Source: Lachnospiraceae bacterium (lineage in GTDB: Bacteria > Bacillota > Clostridia > Lachnospirales > Lachnospiraceae). From it: 8,205 nt of DNA. A program made the translations under genes and the position numbers. Shown here one piece after another: positions 1 to 6,535 of this stretch. The notes under the pieces are model-generated. The model made no database searches, was not told where the DNA came from, and saw only the letters and a program-made list of their open reading frames with translations. Positions within the stretch are counted from its first letter, which is position 1. The number at the start of each line of letters is the position of its first letter. The DNA is taken from contig VSNE01000118.1 in assembly GCA_009774155.1 (NCBI GenBank), positions 1 to 8,205 of the forward strand, in the 5' to 3' direction.

Positions 1-27
1 GCATTATAAGTCTATCTTTATGAAAAT

Positions 28-60
28 ACAAGGAGCCTTCCTGTGTTTTTTCTTTATTTT
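28..60 (+). terminator. Probable intrinsic terminator of an upstream gene
   Basis: Bases 28-34 (ACAAGGA) can pair with 39-46 (TCCT, one bulged G, then TGT) around a four-base loop. A T-rich run to base 60 follows, interrupted by single C and A bases. This is the form of a Rho-independent terminator reading left to right. It would end a gene lying left of the window and insulate the L,D-transpeptidase promoter that follows directly. The stem is short and bulged, so the call is moderate. No part of the upstream gene could be identified. Confidence 0.45.
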
Positions 61-71
61 TTGTCGAATTT

Positions 72-80
72 TGTTATAAT
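72..80 (+). promoter_or_regulatory. Extended -10 promoter of the L,D-transpeptidase gene
   Basis: TGTTATAAT is a perfect TGn-TATAAT extended -10 element for the housekeeping sigma factor. No good -35 box lies 16-18 bases upstream, where the sequence is only T-rich; extended -10 promoters often lack one. Transcription would begin near base 87, leaving a leader of about 19 bases that contains the GGAGGG ribosome binding site at 92-97. This argues against translation starts upstream of 106: the GTG at 43 would lie before the transcript. Confidence 0.65.
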
Positions 81-105
81 ATTGTTGATGCGGAGGGATT
101 TGAAA

Positions 106-1479
106 ATGAAGAAAGTATTGAAGATTTCCGTTGGCCTGCTGTCGGCGCTTCTGCTGGGCTGCTATGGGGCCGGATGTTATTATTTTCAGAGCCATTACTA
201 CTATGGAACGACTATAGAAGGCAGACTTTACGGCTGTATGGCAGAACCGGAGACGGAGGAAGATCTGCAAAGGAGACAGGATGGCTATACTCTGACGGTG
301 CACGGCAGGAATCATCTTACAGACGTACTGAAGGGAGACGAATCGGGTCTGATATTTGAACCTGGAAAAGAGCTTTCGGAAATTCTGGGCCGTCAGAATT
401 ATTATCTGTGGCCCTTGAGCTTTTTTGAAGGGCACTCCTATGAATTAACGCACAGTGTACAGGTGAATGAGGAAAAGTTTTCAGAGGCGGCAGGAAGGAT
501 GTCTGTTTTTCTGCCGGAAAATATACAGAAGCCGCAGAACGCATATCTGTCCAGCTACTCCCCGCTGGATAAGGGATACTTTATTGTCCCGGAGGTGGAG
601 GGGAACCGGATACATAAAGAGGAAGCGCTTGCGGCGATCCGGGAGGCTCTTATACGTCGGGAGTCCGAGCTGGAATTGACAGGCCCGCAATATTATGATC
701 GCCCGCTTCTGCGTGCAGAGGACGAGATGCTGATTCAGAAGGCAGAGCAGCGCAATAACTATACAAAGCTTGCATTCACCTACAATATGCACGGTGTGGA
801 GCTGGTGGTGGACGGAGATCAGATTCATGAGTGGCTTAAGGAGAAAGACGGCCGGGTATATGTTGATAAAGAAAAGGTTCTGAGCTACGTGCAGGAGCTG
901 GCAGATACGTATGACACTTATGGAAAAGAGAGGGAATTTATGACTGTCCGGGGGGTACAGAAGCATTTAAGGAGCGGAGCCTACGGCTGGAAGATGGACG
1001 TGGAGGAGGAGTATCAGGCGATGCTTGCCATGCTGGAGGAAGGAAAAAGCTGCAGCCGGGAGCCTCAGTGGAAGAAAAAAGGCTATGTGGAAGGAACATT
1101 GGATATAGGAGACACTAATGTGGAGATTGATCTGGGCGCTCAGCGTCGGAATCTGGGGAAAGATAAAGAGGTGATTCTGGAAAGCAAGTTTGTATCCGGA
1201 AATGCCGCCCGGGGATGGGGCACGCCCTCAGGGGTGTTCGGCCTTACCTATAAGACCCGGAATGCTGTGCTGAGGGGCGAAAATTATGAGACGCCGGTAA
1301 ATTACTGGATGCCCTTTAACCACAATATCGGTATGCATGACGCCACATGGAGGGGAAGCTTCGGGGGAGATATCTATAAAACCAATGGCTCTCATGGCTG
1401 TATTAACCTTCCTTTTGGAAACGCAGAGAAAATCTATAATTTTGTAGAGACAAATATGCCGGTTGTTTGCTATTATTAG
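106..1479 (+). CDS. Membrane-anchored L,D-transpeptidase (YkuD) with PG-binding domains
   Basis: This 457-residue enzyme should form 3-3 peptide crosslinks in peptidoglycan, or attach other groups to it, on the outer face of the membrane. Residues 4-28 are a hydrophobic signal-anchor. C19, in an LLGC context, is a weak lipobox alternative. Residues about 60-200 and 225-316 resemble the two halves of the PG_binding_4 domain found in VanW and clostridial L,D-transpeptidases; GAYGWKMD followed by a G-x-x-x-x-REP stretch is typical. The YkuD catalytic domain fills 326-457, with TPSGVF at 373-378, H411, and SHGCIN with H430 and nucleophile C432. The 17 residues between H411 and S429 fit the family motif. 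The ATG at 106 is chosen because GGAGGG lies eight bases upstream; the frame is open further upstream to a GTG at 43, but the promoter falls inside that extension. The gene has its own promoter and is probably monocistronic. The substrate stem peptide cannot be read from sequence. Confidence 0.92.
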   Translation: MKKVLKISVGLLSALLLGCYGAGCYYFQSHYYYGTTIEGRLYGCMAEPETEEDLQRRQDGYTLTVHGRNHLTDVLKGDESGLIFEPGKELSEILGRQNYYLWPLSFFEGHSYELTHSVQVNEEKFSEAAGRMSVFLPENIQKPQNAYLSSYSPLDKGYFIVPEVEGNRIHKEEALAAIREALIRRESELELTGPQYYDRPLLRAEDEMLIQKAEQRNNYTKLAFTYNMHGVELVVDGDQIHEWLKEKDGRVYVDKEKVLSYVQELADTYDTYGKEREFMTVRGVQKHLRSGAYGWKMDVEEEYQAMLAMLEEGKSCSREPQWKKKGYVEGTLDIGDTNVEIDLGAQRRNLGKDKEVILESKFVSGNAARGWGTPSGVFGLTYKTRNAVLRGENYETPVNYWMPFNHNIGMHDATWRGSFGGDIYKTNGSHGCINLPFGNAEKIYNFVETNMPVVCYY

Positions 1480-1495
1480 GAAAATGTGCTACACT
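1467..1495 (+). promoter_or_regulatory. Probable galE promoter overlapping the preceding stop region
   Basis: TTGCTA (1467-1472) and TACACT (1490-1495) are separated by exactly 17 bases, and the -10 is preceded by TGC, giving an extended -10 form. The -35 box lies in the last codons of the L,D-transpeptidase. The start site would be near base 1502, giving a leader of about 38 bases before galE. There is no hairpin terminator between the two genes, so read-through from upstream is also possible. Confidence 0.5.
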
Positions 1496-1539
1496 GGTAA
1501 GGAACTTGAATAAATTAATTTCAGAGAGGACTAAGGACT

Positions 1540-2562
1540 ATGAAAATTTTGGTGACCGGCGGAGCCGGGTATATTGGAAGTCATACGTGTGTGGAACTGC
1601 TGAATGAAGGCTATGAGGTTGTTGTTGTTGATAACCTGTATAATGCAAGCGAAAGGGCGCTGGACCGCGTACAGCAGATTACGGGAAAAAGCCTGAAGTT
1701 TTATGAGGCTGATCTTATGGATCAGCCGGCAATCGATAAGATTTTTGCGGCGGAAAAGCCGGATGCGGTGATCCATTTTGCAGGCTATAAGGCGGTGGGA
1801 GAGTCTGTAGCAAAGCCCATTGAATATTATCATAACAATATGACCGGTACGCTGCTTCTGTGTGATACTATGAGGAAGAACGGCGTTAAAAATATTATTT
1901 TCAGTTCCTCGGCAACCGTGTACGGCGATCCGCTGGAGATTCCGATTACGGAGAGCTGCCCGAAGCAGACGCCGACCAATCCGTATGGGCAGACCAAGAC
2001 GATGCTGGAGCAGGTTCTGATGGATATTCAGAAGTCTGATCCGGAGTGGAATGTGATTTTGCTCCGTTACTTTAATCCAATCGGCGCTCATAAGTCCGGT
2101 ATGATCGGAGAGGACCCGAAGGGCATTCCGAACAACCTGCTTCCGTATGTGGCGCAGGTTGCCATAGGCAAGCTGGAATGCGTCGGCGTATTCGGCAATG
2201 ACTATGATACTCCTGACGGAACCGGGGTTCGTGACTATATCCATGTGGTGGATCTGGCCAAGGGCCATGTAAAAGCGCTGGAAAAGTTTAAGGAGGACAA
2301 AGGAGTCCGTATCTACAACCTTGGCACCGGACATGGCTACAGTGTGCTTGAGGTTATAAAAGCCTTCGGCAAGGCGTGCGGAAAAGAACTTCCGTATGTC
2401 ATCAAGCCGCGCCGTGCGGGTGACATTGCCACCTGCTACTGCAATCCGGAAAAGGCAAAGGCAGAGCTTGGATGGGAGGCAGAGTACGGCATCGAGGAGA
2501 TGTGTGCGGATTCCTGGAAATGGCAGTCCCAGAATCCGAATGGATATCATGATCCGGAATAA
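1540..2562 (+). CDS. galE: UDP-glucose 4-epimerase
   Basis: GalE interconverts UDP-glucose and UDP-galactose in the cytoplasm using tightly bound NAD. It serves the Leloir pathway of galactose use and supplies UDP-galactose for cell-surface glycans. The 340 residues match the usual length (about 338). The N-terminal Rossmann motif GGAGYIGSH is at 7-15. The short-chain dehydrogenase catalytic set is complete: S124 in SSSATVYG, and Y149 and K153 in YGQTK, at the same positions as in the Escherichia coli enzyme as I recall it. YNLGTGHGYS and the C-terminal AELGW segment are also typical of the family. AGAGAGGA at 1523-1530, nine bases before the ATG, is the likely ribosome binding site. No galK or galT is visible nearby, which suggests a role in glycan precursor supply as much as in galactose catabolism. 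Some family members also act on N-acetylated sugars, which cannot be excluded. Confidence 0.97.
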   Translation: MKILVTGGAGYIGSHTCVELLNEGYEVVVVDNLYNASERALDRVQQITGKSLKFYEADLMDQPAIDKIFAAEKPDAVIHFAGYKAVGESVAKPIEYYHNNMTGTLLLCDTMRKNGVKNIIFSSSATVYGDPLEIPITESCPKQTPTNPYGQTKTMLEQVLMDIQKSDPEWNVILLRYFNPIGAHKSGMIGEDPKGIPNNLLPYVAQVAIGKLECVGVFGNDYDTPDGTGVRDYIHVVDLAKGHVKALEKFKEDKGVRIYNLGTGHGYSVLEVIKAFGKACGKELPYVIKPRRAGDIATCYCNPEKAKAELGWEAEYGIEEMCADSWKWQSQNPNGYHDPE

Positions 2563-2600
2563 GATATAAGATAAGAGTAATGCATGAGGGATGAGAGAAA

Positions 2601-2924
2601 ATGAGGATTGTTCTGGTGTGTTATTCCGGAAGCTCGGCCAGCATATTAAAGGATCGGATGCTGTCCTGGGCACATGCCAATCTGGTAGAGGCGGAGATTA
2701 TTATCTCATCCATGGCAGGGCTGGACGACGATAAAGAGGACGCGGATATTGTTCTTGTGGGGCCTCAGGTGCGCTGTGCCATGGCAAATATCAGAGAGCG
2801 GGTGCCCGGACGGATTCCGGTGCTGGCAGTGGATACCCGTGATTACGGGATGGCAAAGGGCGACCGGATTATGCAGGAAGCAATTGCTGAAGTGAAACGT
2901 TACAAGAATCAGTTTATGGGATAG
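2601..2924 (+). CDS. Stand-alone PTS EIIB protein, lactose/cellobiose family
   Basis: This 107-residue cytoplasmic protein looks like the EIIB component of a lactose/cellobiose-type phosphotransferase system, which carries phosphate on a cysteine from EIIA to the incoming sugar. The N-terminal strand MRIVLVC ends in C7, the expected phosphocysteine, followed by the phosphate loop YSGSSAS (8-14). VLVGPQVR at 51-58 and VDTRDYG at 77-83 match the GPQVR and DxRDYG segments of cellobiose EIIB proteins. The length is normal for a free EIIB. GAGGGA at 2586-2591 lies nine bases before the ATG. The gene starts 38 bases after galE with no terminator between and is followed by a hairpin terminator, so the two are probably cotranscribed. 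No EIIA or EIIC is in the window; it may serve a distant transporter or act as a regulator, which is inference. Confidence 0.85.
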   Translation: MRIVLVCYSGSSASILKDRMLSWAHANLVEAEIIISSMAGLDDDKEDADIVLVGPQVRCAMANIRERVPGRIPVLAVDTRDYGMAKGDRIMQEAIAEVKRYKNQFMG

Positions 2925-2936
2925 GACTGAATGGAT

Positions 2937-2970
2937 ACAGGGCAGGCGCCGGAGGTGTCTGCTCTGTTTT
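2937..2970 (+). terminator. Intrinsic terminator ending the galE-EIIB unit
   Basis: Bases 2937-2950 pair with 2954-2967 around a GGA loop, giving a continuous stem of about 14 pairs that includes three G:U pairs. TTTT runs from 2967 to 2970, its first T pairing in the stem. It lies 12 bases after the EIIB stop codon, which is where an operon terminator is expected. The T-run is short, so some read-through into the sigma factor gene is possible. Confidence 0.75.
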
Positions 2971-2979
2971 GCGCTGCAG

Positions 2980-3008
2980 GGAACCTTCTTTCGGTTTATT
3001 ACCATATA
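2980..3008 (+). promoter_or_regulatory. Possible ECF-type promoter upstream of the sigma factor gene
   Basis: GGAACC at 2980-2985 resembles the AAC-containing -35 element used by many ECF sigma factors. A CCATATA stretch begins 16 bases later, where an ECF -10 would lie, but it does not match the common CGTC/CGTA form well. TATAAG at 3005-3010 could instead be a housekeeping -10, but no fitting -35 precedes it. If real, this would be an autoregulated promoter, as ECF operons commonly have. Weak call. Confidence 0.22.
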
Positions 3009-3033
3009 AGAGTGAAGGGCAGAGCCTTTTAGA

Positions 3034-3043
3034 CAGATATCTG
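3034..3043. repeat. Perfect 10-base palindrome in the sigma factor leader
   Basis: CAGATATCTG is a perfect inverted repeat ending nine bases before the GGAGGTGA ribosome binding site. It could be a small operator or chance; the two flanking bases do not extend the symmetry. Confidence 0.25.
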
Positions 3044-3052
3044 GAATAAGGT

Positions 3053-3060
3053 GGAGGTGA
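3053..3060 (+). promoter_or_regulatory. Ribosome binding site fixing the sigma factor start
   Basis: GGAGGTGA is a full-length match to the anti-Shine-Dalgarno sequence, five bases before the ATG at 3066. It rules out the in-frame GTG at 3051 and makes the GTG at 3057 unlikely, since these overlap or precede it. It predicts strong translation initiation. Confidence 0.85.
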
Positions 3061-3065
3061 TATAT

Positions 3066-3599
3066 ATGAACCAGGAAGAGCTGGAAGCATGTATACAGGC
3101 TTACGGAAGGGATATCTATTCCTTCTGCCTGCAGCTTACAAAGAGTCGGCAGGAGGCGGACGATTTGTATCAGGATACGTTCTTAAAGATTGTGGAAATC
3201 CGAGAGAGGCTGGATTTTAAGAGCAATCCGAAAGGATACCTTCTGTCTGTCTCTGTCAATCTCTGGAGAAACAGAAGACGGAAATTTGCCTGGAGACAGC
3301 GTATTGCCGGACCTGAGCTCCGGATGGACGATACGGATACGGCATGGGAACCGCCGTCCGGGGAAGCGTCCGTGGAGGAGCAGATGATCTCCCGGGAAGA
3401 AAGGGGGCTGGTGCAAAAGGCAGTGGACGATCTTCCGGAAAAATACCGGATGCCGGTTCTTTTATTCTATATGGAGGAACTGAAGATATCCGAGATATCC
3501 GGGATTCTTAAGATTCCCGCGGGCACGGTGAAAAGCAGGCTCTATAAGGCGAAGAAAGCATTGGAAAAAAAACTGGAGGTTGTTCTAAATGAAAAGTAA
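3066..3599 (+). CDS. ECF-type RNA polymerase sigma factor
   Basis: This 177-residue sigma-70 family protein has only regions 2 and 4, the hallmark of extracytoplasmic-function (group 4) sigma factors, which direct RNA polymerase to a small regulon when an external signal releases them. Region 2 spans about 10-78, including the acidic EADDLYQDTFLKI segment (30-42), which contacts core polymerase, and the basic WRNRRRKFAWRQR end that reads the -10. A variable linker (80-110) follows. Region 4 (about 113-170) contains the LPEKYRMPVLLFY helix and the helix-turn-helix ISEISGILKIPAGTVKSRL, which reads the -35. The last 11 bases overlap the start of the downstream membrane protein, so the two are translationally coupled, as sigma/anti-sigma pairs usually are. 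The specific ECF group and regulon cannot be assigned by eye; the size and partner recall SigV- or SigW-like clostridial factors only loosely. Confidence 0.92.
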   Translation: MNQEELEACIQAYGRDIYSFCLQLTKSRQEADDLYQDTFLKIVEIRERLDFKSNPKGYLLSVSVNLWRNRRRKFAWRQRIAGPELRMDDTDTAWEPPSGEASVEEQMISREERGLVQKAVDDLPEKYRMPVLLFYMEELKISEISGILKIPAGTVKSRLYKAKKALEKKLEVVLNEK

Positions 3600-4770
3600 G
3601 ATGGATGAGCTTTTAAGGCATGCCCTTTTTCCGAAAGAGGAGCCGGACCAGCGGCTCAATCAAAAAATATTATATCAGGCAGAGGAGATGGCAGATATGG
3701 CGAAAAAAAGATACGGAAGAGTCCCTGCAGCAATACTGGCTGCATCCCTTACATTGGCAATTGGTTCCACGGCAGTATTTGCGGCATGGAAATATTTAAG
3801 TCCCGCGCAGGTGGCAGAGGAGCTGAATGACAGGAAGCTGGTAGAGGCGTTTCAGGGAGAGGATGCAGTGTCGGTTGATGAAACACAGGAATACGGCGGT
3901 TACCGGGTGACGCTTCTGGGGGCAGTGTCGGGGAAAAATATCAGTGAGTATATGCCGGCAGACGGCAAAGGAAATGTGGAGGAGGATCGTTTTTATGCGG
4001 TTGTGGCTATGGAGAGGGAGGATGGAGTTCCTATGCCTTCCACCGGGGAGGATGCTTACGGGGATAATCCGCTCTACGTATCTCCTTATATCAAAGGACT
4101 GGACCCGAAGCGCTACAGTCTTATGAATATGGGAGGCGGCTACAGTGAATTTGTCCAGGACGGTATCCAGTACCGTTTGCTGGATATGGAAAACATTGAA
4201 ATATTTGCGGATAAGGGGATCTATATAGGGGTCAGTTCCGGAAGCTTCTATGACAGTGATGCGTACAATTATGACGAAAGCACCGGAGAAATTACAAGAA
4301 ATACATCCTATGACGGAGTAAATGCGCTTTTTATTCTTCCTCTTGACAAATCCAAGGCAGATCCGGAGGCAGCCAAAGCCTTTTTGGAAGAGGTGGACAA
4401 TCCGGCAGAGGATGAGGAACCGATGGAAAAAACAGAGGTGGACATCCTGGCGGAGGAGTATATAAAAAAGCTGACGACAGATAATCTGGACGAGTATGCA
4501 GAGCGGATTGAAAACACCGTACAGATCTGCAGGCCGGACGCAGACGGAGCGTTTGCTTATTCCTGGGAGCTGGATAACGGAGCCGGAAGCGAAGGAATTG
4601 GAGATCTGGATGTGTCTTTCCCGGACAGAAAACCGGGTACGTGTGTAATCAATGGCTTTAGCTACAGCGAGGATGGACTGAAGGGAATGAATATTGAGAC
4701 CTTTACATTGAATGAGGACGGCACGGTGACAGTTGCAGTCTACAGGCCCAAACAGAGTGAATGGGAGTAG
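3589..4770 (+). CDS. Putative one-pass membrane anti-sigma factor with large outer domain
   Basis: The 393-residue protein has a short charged cytoplasmic tail (1-44), one membrane helix (about 45-66, PAAILAASLTLAIGSTAVFA) and a large acidic outer region (67-393). Its start overlaps the sigma factor gene by 11 bases, and GGAGGT lies eight bases upstream inside that gene. This arrangement is the classic one for an anti-sigma factor that holds the sigma factor at the membrane. The tail lacks the HxxxCxxC zinc motif of ZAS-type anti-sigma factors and is shorter than that domain. The outer part just after the helix, with YGGYRVTLLGAVSG, resembles the start of DUF4179-type proteins that sit beside sigma factors in Clostridia; I infer this from memory. 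I do not recognise the C-terminal part (about 270-393), which carries an acidic linker (VDNPAEDEEPMEKTEVD) and then a beta-rich segment. Direct binding to the sigma factor is unproven. Confidence 0.7.
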   Translation: MKSKMDELLRHALFPKEEPDQRLNQKILYQAEEMADMAKKRYGRVPAAILAASLTLAIGSTAVFAAWKYLSPAQVAEELNDRKLVEAFQGEDAVSVDETQEYGGYRVTLLGAVSGKNISEYMPADGKGNVEEDRFYAVVAMEREDGVPMPSTGEDAYGDNPLYVSPYIKGLDPKRYSLMNMGGGYSEFVQDGIQYRLLDMENIEIFADKGIYIGVSSGSFYDSDAYNYDESTGEITRNTSYDGVNALFILPLDKSKADPEAAKAFLEEVDNPAEDEEPMEKTEVDILAEEYIKKLTTDNLDEYAERIENTVQICRPDADGAFAYSWELDNGAGSEGIGDLDVSFPDRKPGTCVINGFSYSEDGLKGMNIETFTLNEDGTVTVAVYRPKQSEWE

Positions 4771-4801
4771 GCAGACATATTTAATACAGAATATGCTTTA
4801 T

Positions 4802-4844
4802 AAAAGCCCCGCCGGCAGTTGTTTTGTCTGCCGCGGGGCGCTTT
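4802..4844. terminator. Bidirectional terminator between convergent genes
   Basis: GCCCCG and CGGCAG (within 4806-4818, one C bulged) pair with CTGCCG and CGGGGC (4828-4839) around a nine-base T-rich loop, giving 12 very stable pairs. Read on the minus strand the stem is followed by TTTTATAAA, a good T-run, so it should end the FapA-family transcript. Read on the plus strand the tract is only GCGCTTT, so termination of the sigma/anti-sigma operon would be weaker. It lies between two converging genes, 31 bases after the anti-sigma stop and 3 bases past the FapA stop. Confidence 0.82.
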
Positions 4845-4847
4845 CTG

Positions 4848-6458
4848 CTATTTCAGCAAAACCTTTCCTGAGGACATATGGATATTACAGCTTTCCTCTT
4901 CCTTTTCGATAGTCAGCTCCTGTACTCCGATACGTATTTGTGTAACCGGATGTATCTTCTCACAGGAAATGCAGTTGGACTGGTCGGAATAAATCCTATT
5001 TTCCAGCTCCTTCAGTTCCTTTAAGGTGTCGCTTTCTATTTCGTCACACAACTTCCGCTGCGTCATAAGCTTGCTCATCTGGCGGCTCATGCTTACGTCG
5101 GAGATGTCCTTTTCCAGCTTTTCTTTGGATTTCTGAATATTTTCCAAATCTCTCTTTTTTTCCGTGATCTTATAATCCAGTTCCGGATCGTAGTTCATAG
5201 TAAGCTTATTTGTGCAGCCGGATATATTTCCGATCTTTTTTGCACAGATAGATTTGTGCGCCTTAACGTCTCCTCCGAAAATTAATCCCCGGCCCATCAG
5301 GGCATAGACAGACCCCTCCTCGCTGATAACCTCGCTGTTTGCAATGACTTCTGCATAGATATTTCCCTTTGCGACAGCCTCTGCATCTTCCAGTATCGTA
5401 CACTGGATCTGACGGGCTGCCTTTAGCTGTGTCTCGCCGGAGCCTTTGATATCCCCCTGTACCCGGATGGTGCCGTCGGATATGATTCTGCCCTTTCGGA
5501 TTTCTCCTAAAATAATAATATTTCCGGTTGCTTTTACAGTAACTCCGTCCTCAATATTTCCAAGAATAAAGATATCTCCGTTATATTCGATATCTCCCAT
5601 TTGAGCGTTTACATTTTCGGAAATTACTTTCTGGTCCTGGACAGTGAAATCATCTCCGTCCATAATCACAGTTCCGTTAATTGCCGCAGACAGGATGGTG
5701 CCGTCCTCAGAAAGCGTTGTATTTTTTCCCTGGGGTATATGAATAGGCTCTCCTCCCTTGCCGTGAAGGGCGCGGCCGGAGATATCCATTCCGTCCTCAG
5801 GCATTACAGGGGGCTTAATACGGCATATCACGTCTCCTTTTTGAATAAACTGGACCGAATTCTGCTTTCGGAAATTCAGTTCCGCAAGCGATTCGTTTTC
5901 ATCCAGCTCCAAAGCCTGCTCATGTCTGCGTTCAAACATCTCTTCCAGTTCGCCGTCTTCTCCGTCCTTGGGCAATTTTCCGGAGGCGATTTGTATAATG
6001 TGTAAATAGTTCTGCATGGAAACGATTCTGGAAACAGCCTCCTGATCAATTCCGGAGGCGATTCCTTCATACCGCATATCCTCAAGAAGCTGCGCCTGGT
6101 CAATTCCGTTTCCTTCGTTCAGAGGGGGAAGGATACATACATACGCTTTCATGCGGTCAGCAGAAACATGAAACAAAGGCAGCGCGTCCACGGCCAGGTT
6201 CTTTGGCGGCTGGCCGTCTTCCGATGCAGGCGGCGTCTGGCCCTCCACATGTTTTCTGATCGCCTGTTCCACGGTATTGCGGAAAATATCCGTATCGCTT
6301 CCTTTTTCCGGATTTTTCTGGAAATCCTGCCGTATATTCTCCCGAAGCTCACCTGTCAGTTTTTGTATCAGACTGCGCTGATTTTGTGCCAGGCCGCGTT
6401 GCTCAACTCTGTTATTTTTTGTTTTATTCCGTTTTTCAAAAAAACCAAAGACAGCCAT
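4848..6458 (-). CDS. FapA-family (DUF342) beta-helix protein
   Basis: The 536-residue protein belongs to the FapA/DUF342 family. In Vibrio, FapA affects polar flagellum assembly; in most Firmicutes the function is unknown. A variable, charged N-terminal region (1-90) is followed by the family's N-terminal domain (about 95-215, with ADRMKAYVCILPP and a K-G-D-V segment), then the GMDISGRALHGKGGEP signature (223-238), GKNTTLSEDGTILSAAINGT (244-263) and a long run of short repeated strands rich in GD/GN turns (about 285-410), which should form a right-handed beta-helix. Residues 430-492 are a probable coiled coil, and the tail has a CxxC pair (C496, C499). No signal peptide or membrane helix is visible, so it is likely cytoplasmic. 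The ATG at 6458 is preferred because a purine-rich GGGGAAGGA precedes it; an in-frame TTG at 6491 lies upstream of that site. No flagellar genes are visible nearby. Confidence 0.88.
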   Translation of the reverse strand: MAVFGFFEKRNKTKNNRVEQRGLAQNQRSLIQKLTGELRENIRQDFQKNPEKGSDTDIFRNTVEQAIRKHVEGQTPPASEDGQPPKNLAVDALPLFHVSADRMKAYVCILPPLNEGNGIDQAQLLEDMRYEGIASGIDQEAVSRIVSMQNYLHIIQIASGKLPKDGEDGELEEMFERRHEQALELDENESLAELNFRKQNSVQFIQKGDVICRIKPPVMPEDGMDISGRALHGKGGEPIHIPQGKNTTLSEDGTILSAAINGTVIMDGDDFTVQDQKVISENVNAQMGDIEYNGDIFILGNIEDGVTVKATGNIIILGEIRKGRIISDGTIRVQGDIKGSGETQLKAARQIQCTILEDAEAVAKGNIYAEVIANSEVISEEGSVYALMGRGLIFGGDVKAHKSICAKKIGNISGCTNKLTMNYDPELDYKITEKKRDLENIQKSKEKLEKDISDVSMSRQMSKLMTQRKLCDEIESDTLKELKELENRIYSDQSNCISCEKIHPVTQIRIGVQELTIEKEEESCNIHMSSGKVLLK

Positions 6459-6487
6459 TTTTCCTTCCCCTTCCCTTTCTAAATGTA

Positions 6488-6517
6488 ACAATAAGGTTAT
6501 TTTACAGTTGCCGGCAA
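6488..6517 (-). promoter_or_regulatory. Weak candidate promoter for the FapA-family gene
   Basis: On the minus strand, TTGCCG (6517-6512) and TATTGT (6493-6488) are 18 bases apart, each matching four of six consensus bases. A better isolated -10, TAAAAT at 6504-6499, has no fitting -35. The -35 candidate falls in the palindrome TTGCCGGCAA (6508-6517). The 77-base gap after the ABC-F gene has no clear terminator, so cotranscription with that gene is the main alternative. Confidence 0.22.
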
Positions 6518-6535
6518 TTACAGAAGCAGGAGATT

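Noticed and set aside
1618..1631. Run of GTT repeats near the start of galE
   Set aside because: It encodes the valine-rich strand of the Rossmann fold (EVVVVDN), which is normal in this family; no sign of a phase-variable repeat.
2563..2600. TATAAG and AT-rich bases between galE and the EIIB gene as a possible internal promoter
   Set aside because: No acceptable -35 box lies at a suitable distance, so cotranscription from the galE promoter is simpler.
1531..2673. Long open frame of 380 codons on the minus strand opposite galE
   Set aside because: It mirrors the codon bias of galE, has no recognisable domain and no ribosome binding site that I can see, and galE itself is unmistakable. It is a shadow.
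3014..3030. Small hairpin with AAGGGC and GCCTTT arms before the sigma factor gene
   Set aside because: The T-run is used up in the stem and the stem contains G:U pairs, so it is unlikely to terminate; the stronger terminator at 2937-2970 suffices.
3484..3505. Near-tandem repeat of GATATCCG in the sigma factor gene
   Set aside because: It encodes the ISEISG part of the conserved helix-turn-helix, so it is explained by protein sequence.
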